The translations under genes were made by a program, and so were the position numbers. The notes below the pieces were generated by a model, which ran no database searches, was not told the DNA's origin, and saw only the letters and a program-made list of their open reading frames with translations. This document shows, piece after piece, positions 1 to 5,933 of a stretch of 9,410 nucleotides of DNA. The stretch's first letter is position 1, and the number at the start of each line of letters is the position of its first letter. Source of the stretch: Candidatus Blautia equi (GTDB lineage: Bacteria > Bacillota > Clostridia > Lachnospirales > Lachnospiraceae). The stretch covers positions 1 through 9,410 of the forward strand of contig JAGHUU010000268.1 in assembly GCA_018064695.1 (NCBI GenBank), in the 5' to 3' direction.

Positions 1-144
1 GTTATGTTCCAGGGCTTCGCATGGAACATCAACAGCTTCGACCAGGAGGGCGTACAGCTTGGTAAGGTTCTTGCAAAGAAAGTTCTTGCAAAAGATACCG
101 ACGGCGCACTTACTTCCTACAGCAAGCTGCTTGGAATTTTCTAA
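1..144 (+). CDS. pgi: Glucose-6-phosphate isomerase, C-terminal 47 residues (5' partial)
   Basis: The frame is open from base 1 and ends at TAA 142-144; the start lies outside the window. Phosphoglucose isomerase interconverts glucose-6-phosphate and fructose-6-phosphate in cytosolic glycolysis and gluconeogenesis. The fragment reads VMFQGFAWNINSFDQEGVQL near its beginning. The NxxSFDQxGVxxGK portion fits the second phosphoglucose isomerase signature ([FY]-[DN]-Q-x-G-V-[E-like]-x2-K), which lies near the C-terminus in this family, and the following 30 residues are a typical short helical tail. The ATG at base 4 is an internal methionine and not a start. A terminator follows 24 bp after the stop, so this is the end of its transcript. 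Identification rests on one signature and position, but the match is specific. Confidence 0.87.
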   Translation, partial: VMFQGFAWNINSFDQEGVQLGKVLAKKVLAKDTDGALTSYSKLLGIF

Positions 145-168
145 TTAAAATTACATATTTTACATAGA

Positions 169-201
169 AACAGAGCCTCTACAATATGAGGTTCTGTTTT
201 T
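169..201 (+). terminator. Rho-independent terminator of pgi
   Basis: The arms 169-179 and 188-198 pair over 11 positions with one G-U (175/192) and an 8-nt loop, and T residues run through 197-201. The wobble is a G-U pair on the plus strand and would be an A-C mismatch on the minus strand, so the structure is oriented for pgi. The minus-strand reading ends in only three Ts and would be a weak terminator for the opposing xth transcript. Confidence 0.85.
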
Positions 202-221
202 GTGTTGCAAGATTGACGGAC

Positions 222-406
222 GCAGACAGAAAGCACCTGTACTGTGCCCAGAATACCCCGGCAACGCCCAGCCAAGCTAATCACTAACTACGACTAAGAC
301 GCTCAGGAGAGCCTTCGCGCCTAAGTCTCCGTAAGTGCTGGATCTCGTCTGGGCTAAAACCGCCTCTAAAGGCATTCTGGTCACAGTACAGGTGCTTTCT
401 GCCTGC
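222..406 (-). repeat. Long imperfect inverted repeat folding as one 185-nt hairpin; candidate structured RNA or MITE-like element
   Basis: The outer arms 222-257 and 371-406 pair over 36 positions with only three non-Watson-Crick positions (226/402, 247/381, 255/373). The fold continues inward: 259-261 with 360-362, 266-271 with 349-354, 282-285 with 334-337, 289-292 with 330-333, 293-302 with 317-326 (two mismatches), and a cap of 305-307 with 312-314. Three of the five mismatches (226/402, 255/373, 299/320) are A-C on the plus strand, which become U-G wobbles in a minus-strand RNA. The structure is therefore better formed as a minus-strand transcript, that is, in the 3' untranslated region of xth mRNA. 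It has no open frame of note, no T-tail on the minus strand and no clear target-site duplication. I do not recognise it as a named RNA family; a dispersed intergenic repeat is equally possible. The rest of this spacer (202-221 and 407-500) shows nothing further except a short echo of the arm at 461-473. Confidence 0.7.
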
Positions 407-500
407 TGTGTGTAGGAAGATGATATATATTTTGATGATAATAGGGATTTCACTTATTAATCACGGTACAGGTTAACTCTGTCGTCCAGTTGTTAAGAGA

Positions 501-1259
501 TTAAAGCTCAATCTGCAGTTCCACCGGGCAATGGTCGGAGCCGAAGATTTCGGGGTGGATGGAGGCATCCACGAGTTTATCTTTCAGGGATTCGGAGACG
601 CAGAAATAGTCGATGCGCCATCCGGCGTTTTTCTTTCTGGCCTGGAAGCGGTAGGACCACCAGGAGTAGGCACCTTCCAGAGTAGGATAGAAGTGACGGA
701 AGGTGTCGATAAAGCCTGCATTTAAGAGCTCGGTGAACTTGCCGCGTTCCTCGTCACTGAAGCCTGCGTTGCGGCGGTTGGTTTTGGGATTCTTAAGATC
801 GATCTCCTCATGCGCCACATTCAGGTCTCCGCAGAAGACCACTGGTTTCTTCTCCTCCAGACCCTTTAAGTAGGCACGGAAGGCATCCTCCCAGGTCATG
901 CGGTAGTCCAGGCGTGCCAGCTCATCCTTGGAGTTAGGGGTGTAGCAGGTGACAAAATAGTAATCGGCAAATTCCAGGGTGAGGACGCGGCCCTCGTGGT
1001 CATGCTCTTCGATGCCCATGCCCAGGGTGACACTCCGCGGTTCTTCCTTAGTAAAAGCGGCTACTCCGGAGTAGCCCTTCTTCTCCGCATAATTCCAGTA
1101 CTGATGATATCCGGGCAGATCCAGGTCGATCTGTCCGGCCTGCAGCTTGCTCTCCTGAATACAGAAAATATCTGCATCCAGCGCAGCAAAGGATTCTTTA
1201 AAACCCTTCTCCACGCAGGCACGAAGCCCGTTTACGTTCCAGGAAATAAATTTCTTCAT
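501..1259 (-). CDS. xth: Exodeoxyribonuclease III / AP endonuclease
   Basis: A 252-residue enzyme of the exonuclease III (EEP) family, which nicks DNA 5' of abasic sites and trims 3' ends in base excision repair. Length matches Bacillus ExoA-type proteins. The conserved set is complete: WNVNGLRA at 7-14 (Asn8), IQESK at 34-38 (Glu36, metal ligand), YTPNS at 106-110 (Tyr106), GDLNVAHEEIDL at 144-155 (Asp145, Asn147), the NAGFSDEER loop at 164-172, WWSYR at 200-204, GWRIDYF at 213-219 (Asp217) and SDHCPV at 241-246 (Asp242-His243 catalytic pair). The start is supported by GGAGG (plus-strand 1269-1273) nine bases before the ATG. It is a single-gene unit, divergent from pepF and convergent with pgi. 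I see no convincing promoter for it in 1260-1430. The alternative symbol exoA is equally valid. Confidence 0.96.
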   Translation of the reverse strand: MKKFISWNVNGLRACVEKGFKESFAALDADIFCIQESKLQAGQIDLDLPGYHQYWNYAEKKGYSGVAAFTKEEPRSVTLGMGIEEHDHEGRVLTLEFADYYFVTCYTPNSKDELARLDYRMTWEDAFRAYLKGLEEKKPVVFCGDLNVAHEEIDLKNPKTNRRNAGFSDEERGKFTELLNAGFIDTFRHFYPTLEGAYSWWSYRFQARKKNAGWRIDYFCVSESLKDKLVDASIHPEIFGSDHCPVELQIEL

Positions 1260-1389
1260 ATATGATAACCTCCGGCGATCTTATTCATGTGATTCTCAGG
1301 AAAGGATACCATATCAGCCGCCTTCTTTCCACCCGTAATTGGAAAAATACGGTTCGGCCTGCGCCTGAACTGCAGTAAAAAAATCCACT

Positions 1390-1417
1390 TTTACCCTCAG
1401 GCTTTTCAGTATATAAT
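1390..1417 (+). promoter_or_regulatory. Sigma-A-type promoter of pepF
   Basis: A perfect -10 hexamer TATAAT lies at 1412-1417, with TTTACC (four of six to TTGACA) at 1390-1395 and a 16-bp spacer. Transcription would start near 1424. This leaves about 40 nt of leader before the ATG at 1464 but only about 7 nt before the upstream ATG at 1431, which argues for the later start. A small hairpin (1433-1437 with 1444-1448) lies in that leader. Confidence 0.65.
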
Positions 1418-1450
1418 AGAGAAAGAATGCATGCGGAGGACCATCCGCAG

Positions 1451-1456
1451 AAAGGA
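1451..1456 (+). promoter_or_regulatory. Ribosome binding site that sets the pepF start
   Basis: AAAGGA sits seven bases before ATG 1464. The in-frame ATG at 1431 has no Shine-Dalgarno at useful spacing and lies almost at the predicted transcript 5' end, so 1464 is preferred. The GGAGGA at 1435-1440 is 23 bases from 1464, too distant to serve it. Confidence 0.6.
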
Positions 1457-1463
1457 CTATGAC

Positions 1464-3263
1464 ATGAAATTAGCCATGAGAAACGAAGTTCCTGTGGAGC
1501 TTACATGGGACCTTACTTCTATTTATAAGACCGAGGAAGACCTCCGCTCCGATATGGAGAAGGTGAAGGCCCTCAGTATCGAGATGGAGAAAAAATATAA
1601 GGGCAAACTGAATACACCTGAGATGATCGATGCCTGTCTGGATGACCTGCGGGAGAGCACCCGCCTCATCTCCCTCACCTACCAGTACTGCGAGCTGGCG
1701 GCATCTGTAGATTACTATGACAGCCACATTCAGGACCTGAACGGAAAAGCCATGAGACTGGCCTCCGAGGTGGACAGCCGCTTAAGCTTTATCTCCGGTG
1801 AGATCATGGAACAGCCGGAGGAAACTCTTAAACAGGCCATTTCCATCGCTACAGCAAACAAGCTTTATCTGAAGGACATTCTTCGCCGGAAACCGCACTA
1901 TCTGCAGCCGCAGACAGAGCAGGTGCTGGCAGCCCTGGCACCAACCATCCAGGCCCCATACCAGATCTACAACCTGACCAAGCTGGCAGATATGAAATTC
2001 GATTCCTTCACCGTAAACGGACAGGAATATCCCCTTGGCTACTCCCTCTTTGAGGATAATTACGAGTATGAAGCCGATGCGGAGGTGCGCCATGCAGCAT
2101 TTGACGCCTTCTCCAAAAAGCTTCGTCAGTATGAAAATACTACCGCGGCAGCATACAATACTCAGGTTCAGACCGAGAAGACCCTGGCAGATGTGCGCGG
2201 CTTCGACAGCGTGTTTGACAGCCTGCTCTTTGGTCAGAAGGTGACCAGAGAACTCTACGACCGCCAGATCAACCTGATCACAGAGAAACTGGCGCCTCAT
2301 ATGAGAAAATACGCAAAGCTTCTGCAGAAGATCCATGGCCTTGAGAAGATGACCTTCGCGGACCTTAAGATTGCCGTGGATCCGCAGTATGATCCAAAGG
2401 TCACTATTGAAGATTCCAAGGATTACATCCTGAAAGGCCTCTCCATCCTGGGCGGGGAATACGGGGAGATGATTCAGACCGCATACCGCGACCGCTGGGT
2501 TGACTTTGCCAAAAACCAGGGTAAATCCACCGGCGGCTTCTGCTCCAGCCCATATGGCGTGAACTCCTTCATTCTCTTAAGCTGGAATGACCGCATGGCT
2601 GATGTGTTCACACTGGCCCACGAGCTGGGACATGCCGGACACTTTAAAGCCTGCAACAGCGCCCAGTCTATTTTTGACACCGACGTTTCCACCTATATGG
2701 TAGAAGCTCCATCCACCATGAATGAGCTCATCATGGCCCACTATCTGCTGAAAACCAGCGAGGACAAACGTTTCCGCCGCTGGGTGCTCTCCTGCATGAT
2801 CAGCAATACCTACTATCACAACTTCGTCACCCATCTTATGGAGGCAGCTTACCAGAGAGATGTGTATAAGATCGTGGATGCCGGCGGCAGCGTGGATGCT
2901 TCCACCTTAAGCGGCATCATGCGCGAGACGCTGGAGAAATTCTGGGGCGATGCCGTGGAGATCAACGAGGGTGCCGAGCTCACCTGGATGCGCCAGCCGC
3001 ACTATTACATGGGACTCTACTCCTACACCTACAGCGCCGGCCTCACCATCGCCACCCAGGCATGCAGGCGCATTGAGAGAGAAGGCCAGCCGGCAGTGGA
3101 GGACTGGAAAAAAGTGCTGGCAGCAGGCGGAACGGTGGATCCTATCGAATTTGCCCGCATGGCAGGCGTGGACATCACCACAGATCAGCCGCTTCTGGAT
3201 ACCATCGCGTACATTGGCGAGATCATCGATGAGATCTGTAAACTCACAGAGGAACTGGAATAA
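1464..3263 (+). CDS. pepF: Oligoendopeptidase F, M3 family zinc metallopeptidase
   Basis: A 599-residue cytosolic zinc peptidase of family M3B, which cleaves short internal peptides and takes part in peptide turnover. Lactococcal-type PepF proteins are about 600 residues, so the gene looks full length. The N-terminus carries the family-typical EVPVELTWDLTSIY segment, followed by a long helical domain. The catalytic HELGH is at residues 386-390 (His386, Glu387, His390), with the likely third zinc ligand Glu414 in VEAPSTMNE. The substrate-binding segment PHYYMGLYSYTYSAG begins at 512. No signal peptide or membrane segment is visible. The chosen start uses the AAAGGA site; starting at 1431 would add 11 basic residues (MRRTIRRKDYD). 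It has its own promoter and is convergent with the methyltransferase across a terminator. M3 members with very similar motifs include PepB-like and thimet peptidases, but length and motif spacing favour PepF. Confidence 0.93.
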   Translation: MKLAMRNEVPVELTWDLTSIYKTEEDLRSDMEKVKALSIEMEKKYKGKLNTPEMIDACLDDLRESTRLISLTYQYCELAASVDYYDSHIQDLNGKAMRLASEVDSRLSFISGEIMEQPEETLKQAISIATANKLYLKDILRRKPHYLQPQTEQVLAALAPTIQAPYQIYNLTKLADMKFDSFTVNGQEYPLGYSLFEDNYEYEADAEVRHAAFDAFSKKLRQYENTTAAAYNTQVQTEKTLADVRGFDSVFDSLLFGQKVTRELYDRQINLITEKLAPHMRKYAKLLQKIHGLEKMTFADLKIAVDPQYDPKVTIEDSKDYILKGLSILGGEYGEMIQTAYRDRWVDFAKNQGKSTGGFCSSPYGVNSFILLSWNDRMADVFTLAHELGHAGHFKACNSAQSIFDTDVSTYMVEAPSTMNELIMAHYLLKTSEDKRFRRWVLSCMISNTYYHNFVTHLMEAAYQRDVYKIVDAGGSVDASTLSGIMRETLEKFWGDAVEINEGAELTWMRQPHYYMGLYSYTYSAGLTIATQACRRIEREGQPAVEDWKKVLAAGGTVDPIEFARMAGVDITTDQPLLDTIAYIGEIIDEICKLTEELE

Positions 3264-3269
3264 TGAGCA

Positions 3270-3311
3270 GCTACACTATAGAAGGTGTCCGTTTTTTACT
3301 ATAGTTATAGC
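3270..3311 (+). repeat. Short inverted repeat just after pepF
   Basis: Bases 3275-3281 pair perfectly with 3299-3305, and 3270-3273 pair with 3308-3311 after a small internal mismatch. The loop contains six Ts (3292-3297), so the T-run is inside the structure and not after it. It is not a canonical terminator. It could be a 3'-end stabilising structure or chance. Confidence 0.3.
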
Positions 3312-3352
3312 GGAAAAGATTGGAAACCCCTTTCGGACTGTAATTGTGACAC

Positions 3353-3381
3353 TTGTCTTCAAGGATTTAATGTGCTAAACT
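3353..3381 (+). promoter_or_regulatory. Orphan promoter in the pepF-methyltransferase spacer
   Basis: TTGTCT at 3353-3358 and TAAACT at 3376-3381 are separated by 17 bp, and the -10 is preceded by TG one base upstream (3373-3374), an extended -10. No gene lies downstream on this strand: a transcript from about 3388 would meet the terminator at 3413-3457. It may drive a small RNA of about 70 nt or be a relic. Confidence 0.4.
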
Positions 3382-3412
3382 GAATTTGTTGAGAAATTAG
3401 ATCCATAGAAAT

Positions 3413-3457
3413 AAAAAGAAATCCACGCACGCTTTCGGTGTGTGGATTTCTTTTTTT
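3413..3457 (+). terminator. Strong, probably bidirectional terminator between convergent genes
   Basis: The arms 3413-3430 and 3438-3455 pair over 18 positions with one G-U (3427/3441), a 7-nt loop at 3431-3437 and seven Ts at 3451-3457. The left arm begins with five As, so the minus-strand reading also ends in a T-run and can terminate the methyltransferase transcript. The G-U is a wobble on the plus strand, favouring the pepF direction. The spacer from 3264 to 3412 holds only the inverted repeat and orphan promoter listed separately. Confidence 0.9.
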
Positions 3458-3481
3458 ATGTTTTATTTTGTCTGTATCTGA

Positions 3482-4345
3482 TTATTCATCCGCTTCCCAG
3501 CGGCCGGAAGCACCGCATGGAAGGACAAGGCCGGTCTCCTTTACAGGAAGTCCGATCTCCTGGGAGTCCACGTGGCCGTGGAATGGTGCCAGCTCGGTGG
3601 CGAGCATGTAAGTCAGTACCGCAGGAGCCAGGCCTGTGGTGTAGGAATTTAATAAGAAGAAAAGCGGTTTGTCACTTAAGATCTGTACGCAGAGCTTGAT
3701 GAGAGGATGGATGGCTTCCTCGATTTTCCAGATCTCACCCTTTGGTCCTCTTCCATAGGAAGGAGGATCCATGATGATGGCATCGTATTTATTGCCGCGG
3801 CGGATCTCGCGCTCTACAAATTTCACACAGTCGTCAACAAGCCAGCGGATCGGCGCGTCGCCAAGACCGCTTGCTACGGCATTTTCCTTCGCCCAGGTAA
3901 CCATGCCCTTGGATGCATCCACATGGGTAACGGAAGCGCCCGCAGCAGCTGCTGCCAGAGTGGCACCGCCGGTGTAGGCGAAAAGGTTCAGCACCTTAAT
4001 AGGTCTGCCTGCATTTCGGATCTTCTCTCCAAACCAGTCCCAGTTTACCGCCTGCTCAGGGAACAGACCGGTATGCTTGAAGCTGAAAGGCTTCAGATGG
4101 AAAGTCAGATCCTTATAGTGCAGATCCCACTGCTCCGGCAGGTCAAAGAATTCCCATTCTCCGCCGCCCTTGGTGCTTCTATGATAATGGGCATTTGGTT
4201 TTTTCCATGCCCGGTTCTTCTTAGGTGTATCCCAGATGACCTGCGGATCCGGACGAACCAGCATATAATCCGCCCATCTCTCCAGCTTCTCTCCATTAGA
4301 AGTATCGATGACCTCGTACTCCTTCCAACCATCAGCAATCCACAT
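3482..4345 (-). CDS. Class I SAM-dependent methyltransferase (RlmI-like catalytic domain)
   Basis: A 287-residue Rossmann-fold methyltransferase. The SAM-binding motif I VLNLFAYTGGATLAA runs from residue 118, the ribose-binding acidic residue is in VDASKGMVTWAKEN (Asp143), an acidic DD pair is at 171-172, and the catalytic motif IV MDPPSYGRG is at 192-200. This DPPSYGRG form with LFAYTGG is typical of COG1092/PF10672 enzymes related to the 23S rRNA m5C methyltransferase RlmI, so an RNA base is the likely substrate, but the target is not shown by the sequence. It lacks the N-terminal PUA domain of RlmI. Instead about 100 residues precede motif I, beginning MWIADGWKEYEVIDT and rich in Trp and aromatic residues. 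The start is supported by GGAGA (plus-strand 4353-4357) seven bases upstream. It is a single gene, divergent from the aminotransferase and convergent with pepF. Confidence 0.85.
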   Translation of the reverse strand: MWIADGWKEYEVIDTSNGEKLERWADYMLVRPDPQVIWDTPKKNRAWKKPNAHYHRSTKGGGEWEFFDLPEQWDLHYKDLTFHLKPFSFKHTGLFPEQAVNWDWFGEKIRNAGRPIKVLNLFAYTGGATLAAAAAGASVTHVDASKGMVTWAKENAVASGLGDAPIRWLVDDCVKFVEREIRRGNKYDAIIMDPPSYGRGPKGEIWKIEEAIHPLIKLCVQILSDKPLFFLLNSYTTGLAPAVLTYMLATELAPFHGHVDSQEIGLPVKETGLVLPCGASGRWEADE

Positions 4346-4396
4346 ATCTATATCTCCTATAATATTTATCGATATTTATCATTCTTAATCCTTCTT

Positions 4397-4425
4397 AATA
4401 TATATGAATCCACCCTATTCCGCAA
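4397..4425 (-). promoter_or_regulatory. Candidate promoter of the methyltransferase
   Basis: On the minus strand TATATT (plus 4397-4402) is preceded by TTGCGG (plus 4420-4425) with a 17-bp spacer. The -10 matches five of six and the -35 only three of six. The leader of about 45 nt contains two tandem decamers (4361-4370 and 4371-4380, nine of ten identical) around a TATCGATA palindrome, whose role is unknown. Confidence 0.4.
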
Positions 4426-4478
4426 CCCTAAAATAATCCCTGAATACCGTCCCCAGGGGTTCATACTCGAGAAAACTC

Positions 4479-4508
4479 TTGACATTTCGGAATTTACCAT
4501 ACTAAAAT
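4479..4508 (+). promoter_or_regulatory. Sigma-A-type promoter of the aminotransferase
   Basis: A perfect -35 TTGACA at 4479-4484 and TAAAAT at 4503-4508 are separated by 18 bp. Transcription would begin near 4515, giving a leader of about 56 nt. A weak dyad (4441-4448 with 4456-4463) lies just upstream and could bind a regulator, but it is short and imperfect. Confidence 0.75.
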
Positions 4509-4555
4509 AAACCGATAAATGGGGAATCAATTTGATGCTGGCGTATCTGCAGCAC

Positions 4556-4562
4556 GAGGAGG
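4556..4562 (+). promoter_or_regulatory. Ribosome binding site that sets the aminotransferase start
   Basis: GAGGAGG ends eight bases before ATG 4571, the optimal spacing. The in-frame ATGs at 4532 and 4535 lie upstream of this site, and the one at 4565 is only two bases from it, so all three are less likely starts. Confidence 0.8.
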
Positions 4563-4570
4563 ACATGATT

Positions 4571-5851
4571 ATGAAAAAATACAGCGAAATGAGCAGAGAA
4601 GAGCTGCTCACCCTGAAAGAAGAACTTGAAAAACAGTTTGCAGAGATCAAAGCCCAGGGACTTTCCCTTGATATGTCCCGTGGTAAACCTAGTATTGATC
4701 AGCTGAACCTCTCCATGGGAATGATGGATGTTCTGAAAAGCACTGATGACTTAAGATGTGAGACAGGCGTAGACTGCAGAAACTACGGCGTTCTCGATGG
4801 AATTCCGGAGGCAAAGAGACTTCTGGGCGAGATGTCTGAGGTAGACCCTGACAAGATCATCATTTACGGAAACTCCAGTCTGAACGTAATGTTCGATACC
4901 CTTGCAAGATGTATGGGAACCGGCGTTATGGGCATGGAAGCATGGGCAAAACAGGGCGGAATCAAATTCCTCTGCCCGGTACCTGGATATGACCGTCATT
5001 TCAAAATGACCGAGTACTTCGGAATTGAAATGATCAATATTCCAATGTCCGAGGACGGACCTGATATGGACATGGTAGAAGAGTATGTAAAAGATCCTAA
5101 GGTAAAGGGTATCTGGTGTGTACCAAAATACTCCAACCCACAGGGCTACACCTATTCCGATGCTACTGTAAAACGTTTTGCAGCACTGAAGCCTGCAGCA
5201 AAAGACTTCCGTATCTTCTGGGACAACGCATACAGCATTCATCATCTCTATGATGACAACCAGGACTTCCTTCTGGAGATCCTTGACGAGTGCGAGAAAG
5301 CAGGAAACCCTGACCTCGTATATAAATTCACTTCCACTTCCAAGGTAAGCTTCCCTGGCTCCGGTATTGCAGCCGTAGCAGCATCCAAAGCAAACCTGGA
5401 AGACTTTAAGACCTCTATGGTATGCCAGACCATCGGCCATGACAAGCTGAACCAGCTTCGCCACGTAAGATTCTTCAAGGATCTGAACGGTCTCCATGAG
5501 CATATGAGAAAACACGCTGAGATCCTTCGCCCTAAATTCGAGATGGTACTGAACGTACTGGATCAGGAGCTCTCCGGACTTGGCATCGGCGAGTGGACCA
5601 AACCACACGGCGGATACTTCATCGCCTTCGATTCCCTTGAGGGCTGTGCAAAAGCCATCGTGGCAAAAGCAAAAGAAGCCGGCGTAGTAATGACCGGCGC
5701 AGGCGCTACCTACCCATACGGAAAGGATCCTAAAGATTCCAACATCCGTATTGCTCCATCCTTCCCAACAGTAGAGGATCTGGCAGCAGCTGCAAAGGTA
5801 TTCGTAGTCTGCGTAAAACTTGTAAGTGTTGAAAAATTACTTGCAGAGTGA
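4571..5851 (+). CDS. PLP-dependent aminotransferase, aspartate aminotransferase Ic / PF12897 type
   Basis: A 426-residue fold-type I aminotransferase. Family features seen in order: a helical N-terminus with MSRGKPS near residue 36, the glycine-rich YGNSSLNVMFDTL segment, CPVPGYDRHF, KYSNPQG with Asn189, WDNAYSIHHLY with Asp218 (pairs with the pyridine nitrogen) and Tyr221, STSKVSFPGSG with the PLP-binding Lys258, and RIAPSFP with Arg393 (substrate carboxylate). These variants resemble the MocR-like/aspartate aminotransferase Ic group represented by corynebacterial AspT. Transfer between aspartate and 2-oxoglutarate is therefore the best guess, but substrate preference cannot be read directly. 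Its codon choice is notably biased (GTA, CCA, GCA, AAA), suggesting good expression. It has its own promoter and is followed by a terminator-like hairpin before ddl. Annotation merely as a class I/II aminotransferase would be safe. Confidence 0.9.
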   Translation: MKKYSEMSREELLTLKEELEKQFAEIKAQGLSLDMSRGKPSIDQLNLSMGMMDVLKSTDDLRCETGVDCRNYGVLDGIPEAKRLLGEMSEVDPDKIIIYGNSSLNVMFDTLARCMGTGVMGMEAWAKQGGIKFLCPVPGYDRHFKMTEYFGIEMINIPMSEDGPDMDMVEEYVKDPKVKGIWCVPKYSNPQGYTYSDATVKRFAALKPAAKDFRIFWDNAYSIHHLYDDNQDFLLEILDECEKAGNPDLVYKFTSTSKVSFPGSGIAAVAASKANLEDFKTSMVCQTIGHDKLNQLRHVRFFKDLNGLHEHMRKHAEILRPKFEMVLNVLDQELSGLGIGEWTKPHGGYFIAFDSLEGCAKAIVAKAKEAGVVMTGAGATYPYGKDPKDSNIRIAPSFPTVEDLAAAAKVFVVCVKLVSVEKLLAE

Positions 5852-5857
5852 TAAAAT
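5829..5857 (+). promoter_or_regulatory. Candidate promoter of the ddl-murF cluster, inside the aminotransferase 3' end
   Basis: TTGAAA at 5829-5834 and TAAAAT at 5852-5857, each five of six to consensus, are separated by 17 bp. The -35 lies in the last codons of the aminotransferase gene and the -10 overlaps its stop. Transcription would start near 5864, only about 14 nt before the hairpin at 5878-5905, which would then lie in the ddl leader. Confidence 0.5.
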
Positions 5858-5877
5858 CATATATTAAGACCAGAGTG

Positions 5878-5905
5878 ATGCGGCCGGTTCTACCGGCCGT
5901 ATTTT
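5878..5905 (+). terminator. GC-rich hairpin with short T-run; terminator or attenuator before ddl
   Basis: Seven perfect G-C pairs (5881-5887 with 5893-5899) close a TTCTA loop and are extended by G-U, T-A and A-T pairs to 5878/5902. Only four Ts (5902-5905) follow before a C. The stem is strong and the tail short, so it probably terminates part of the aminotransferase transcript. It sits about 29 bp before ddl. Confidence 0.6.
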
Positions 5906-5933
5906 CTGAAATAACAGGAAAAGAGATGAGTAT

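Noticed and set aside
222..406. The palindromic region as a CRISPR array, tRNA or insertion-sequence gene remnant
   Set aside because: There are no direct repeats at regular spacing, no cloverleaf or CCA-type end, and no transposase-coding frame; it is a single nested inverted repeat.
1352..1370. A small hairpin (1352-1358 with 1363-1370, one bulge) followed on the minus strand by a five-T run, as a terminator
   Set aside because: No minus-strand gene lies upstream of it and the stem is only seven pairs. An xth leader attenuator is conceivable, but no promoter supports it.
1431..1463. ATG 1431 as the pepF start (11 extra residues)
   Set aside because: It would leave a leader of about 7 nt with no Shine-Dalgarno, while ATG 1464 has AAAGGA at seven-base spacing and matches the family N-terminus.
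2950..3378. A 142-codon plus-strand frame overlapping the end of pepF
   Set aside because: It is a +1 shadow rich in Pro/Ser/Trp/Arg overlapping conserved PepF sequence, with no ribosome binding site.
3707..4510. A 267-codon plus-strand open frame opposite the methyltransferase and running into the promoter spacer
   Set aside because: It has no start signal and no family resemblance, and the minus-strand frame carries complete SAM-binding and DPPSY motifs. Its tail would cover the aminotransferase -35 and -10.
4751..5608. A 285-codon minus-strand open frame opposite the aminotransferase
   Set aside because: It is entirely inside a well-supported gene and its composition is that of a complementary-frame shadow.
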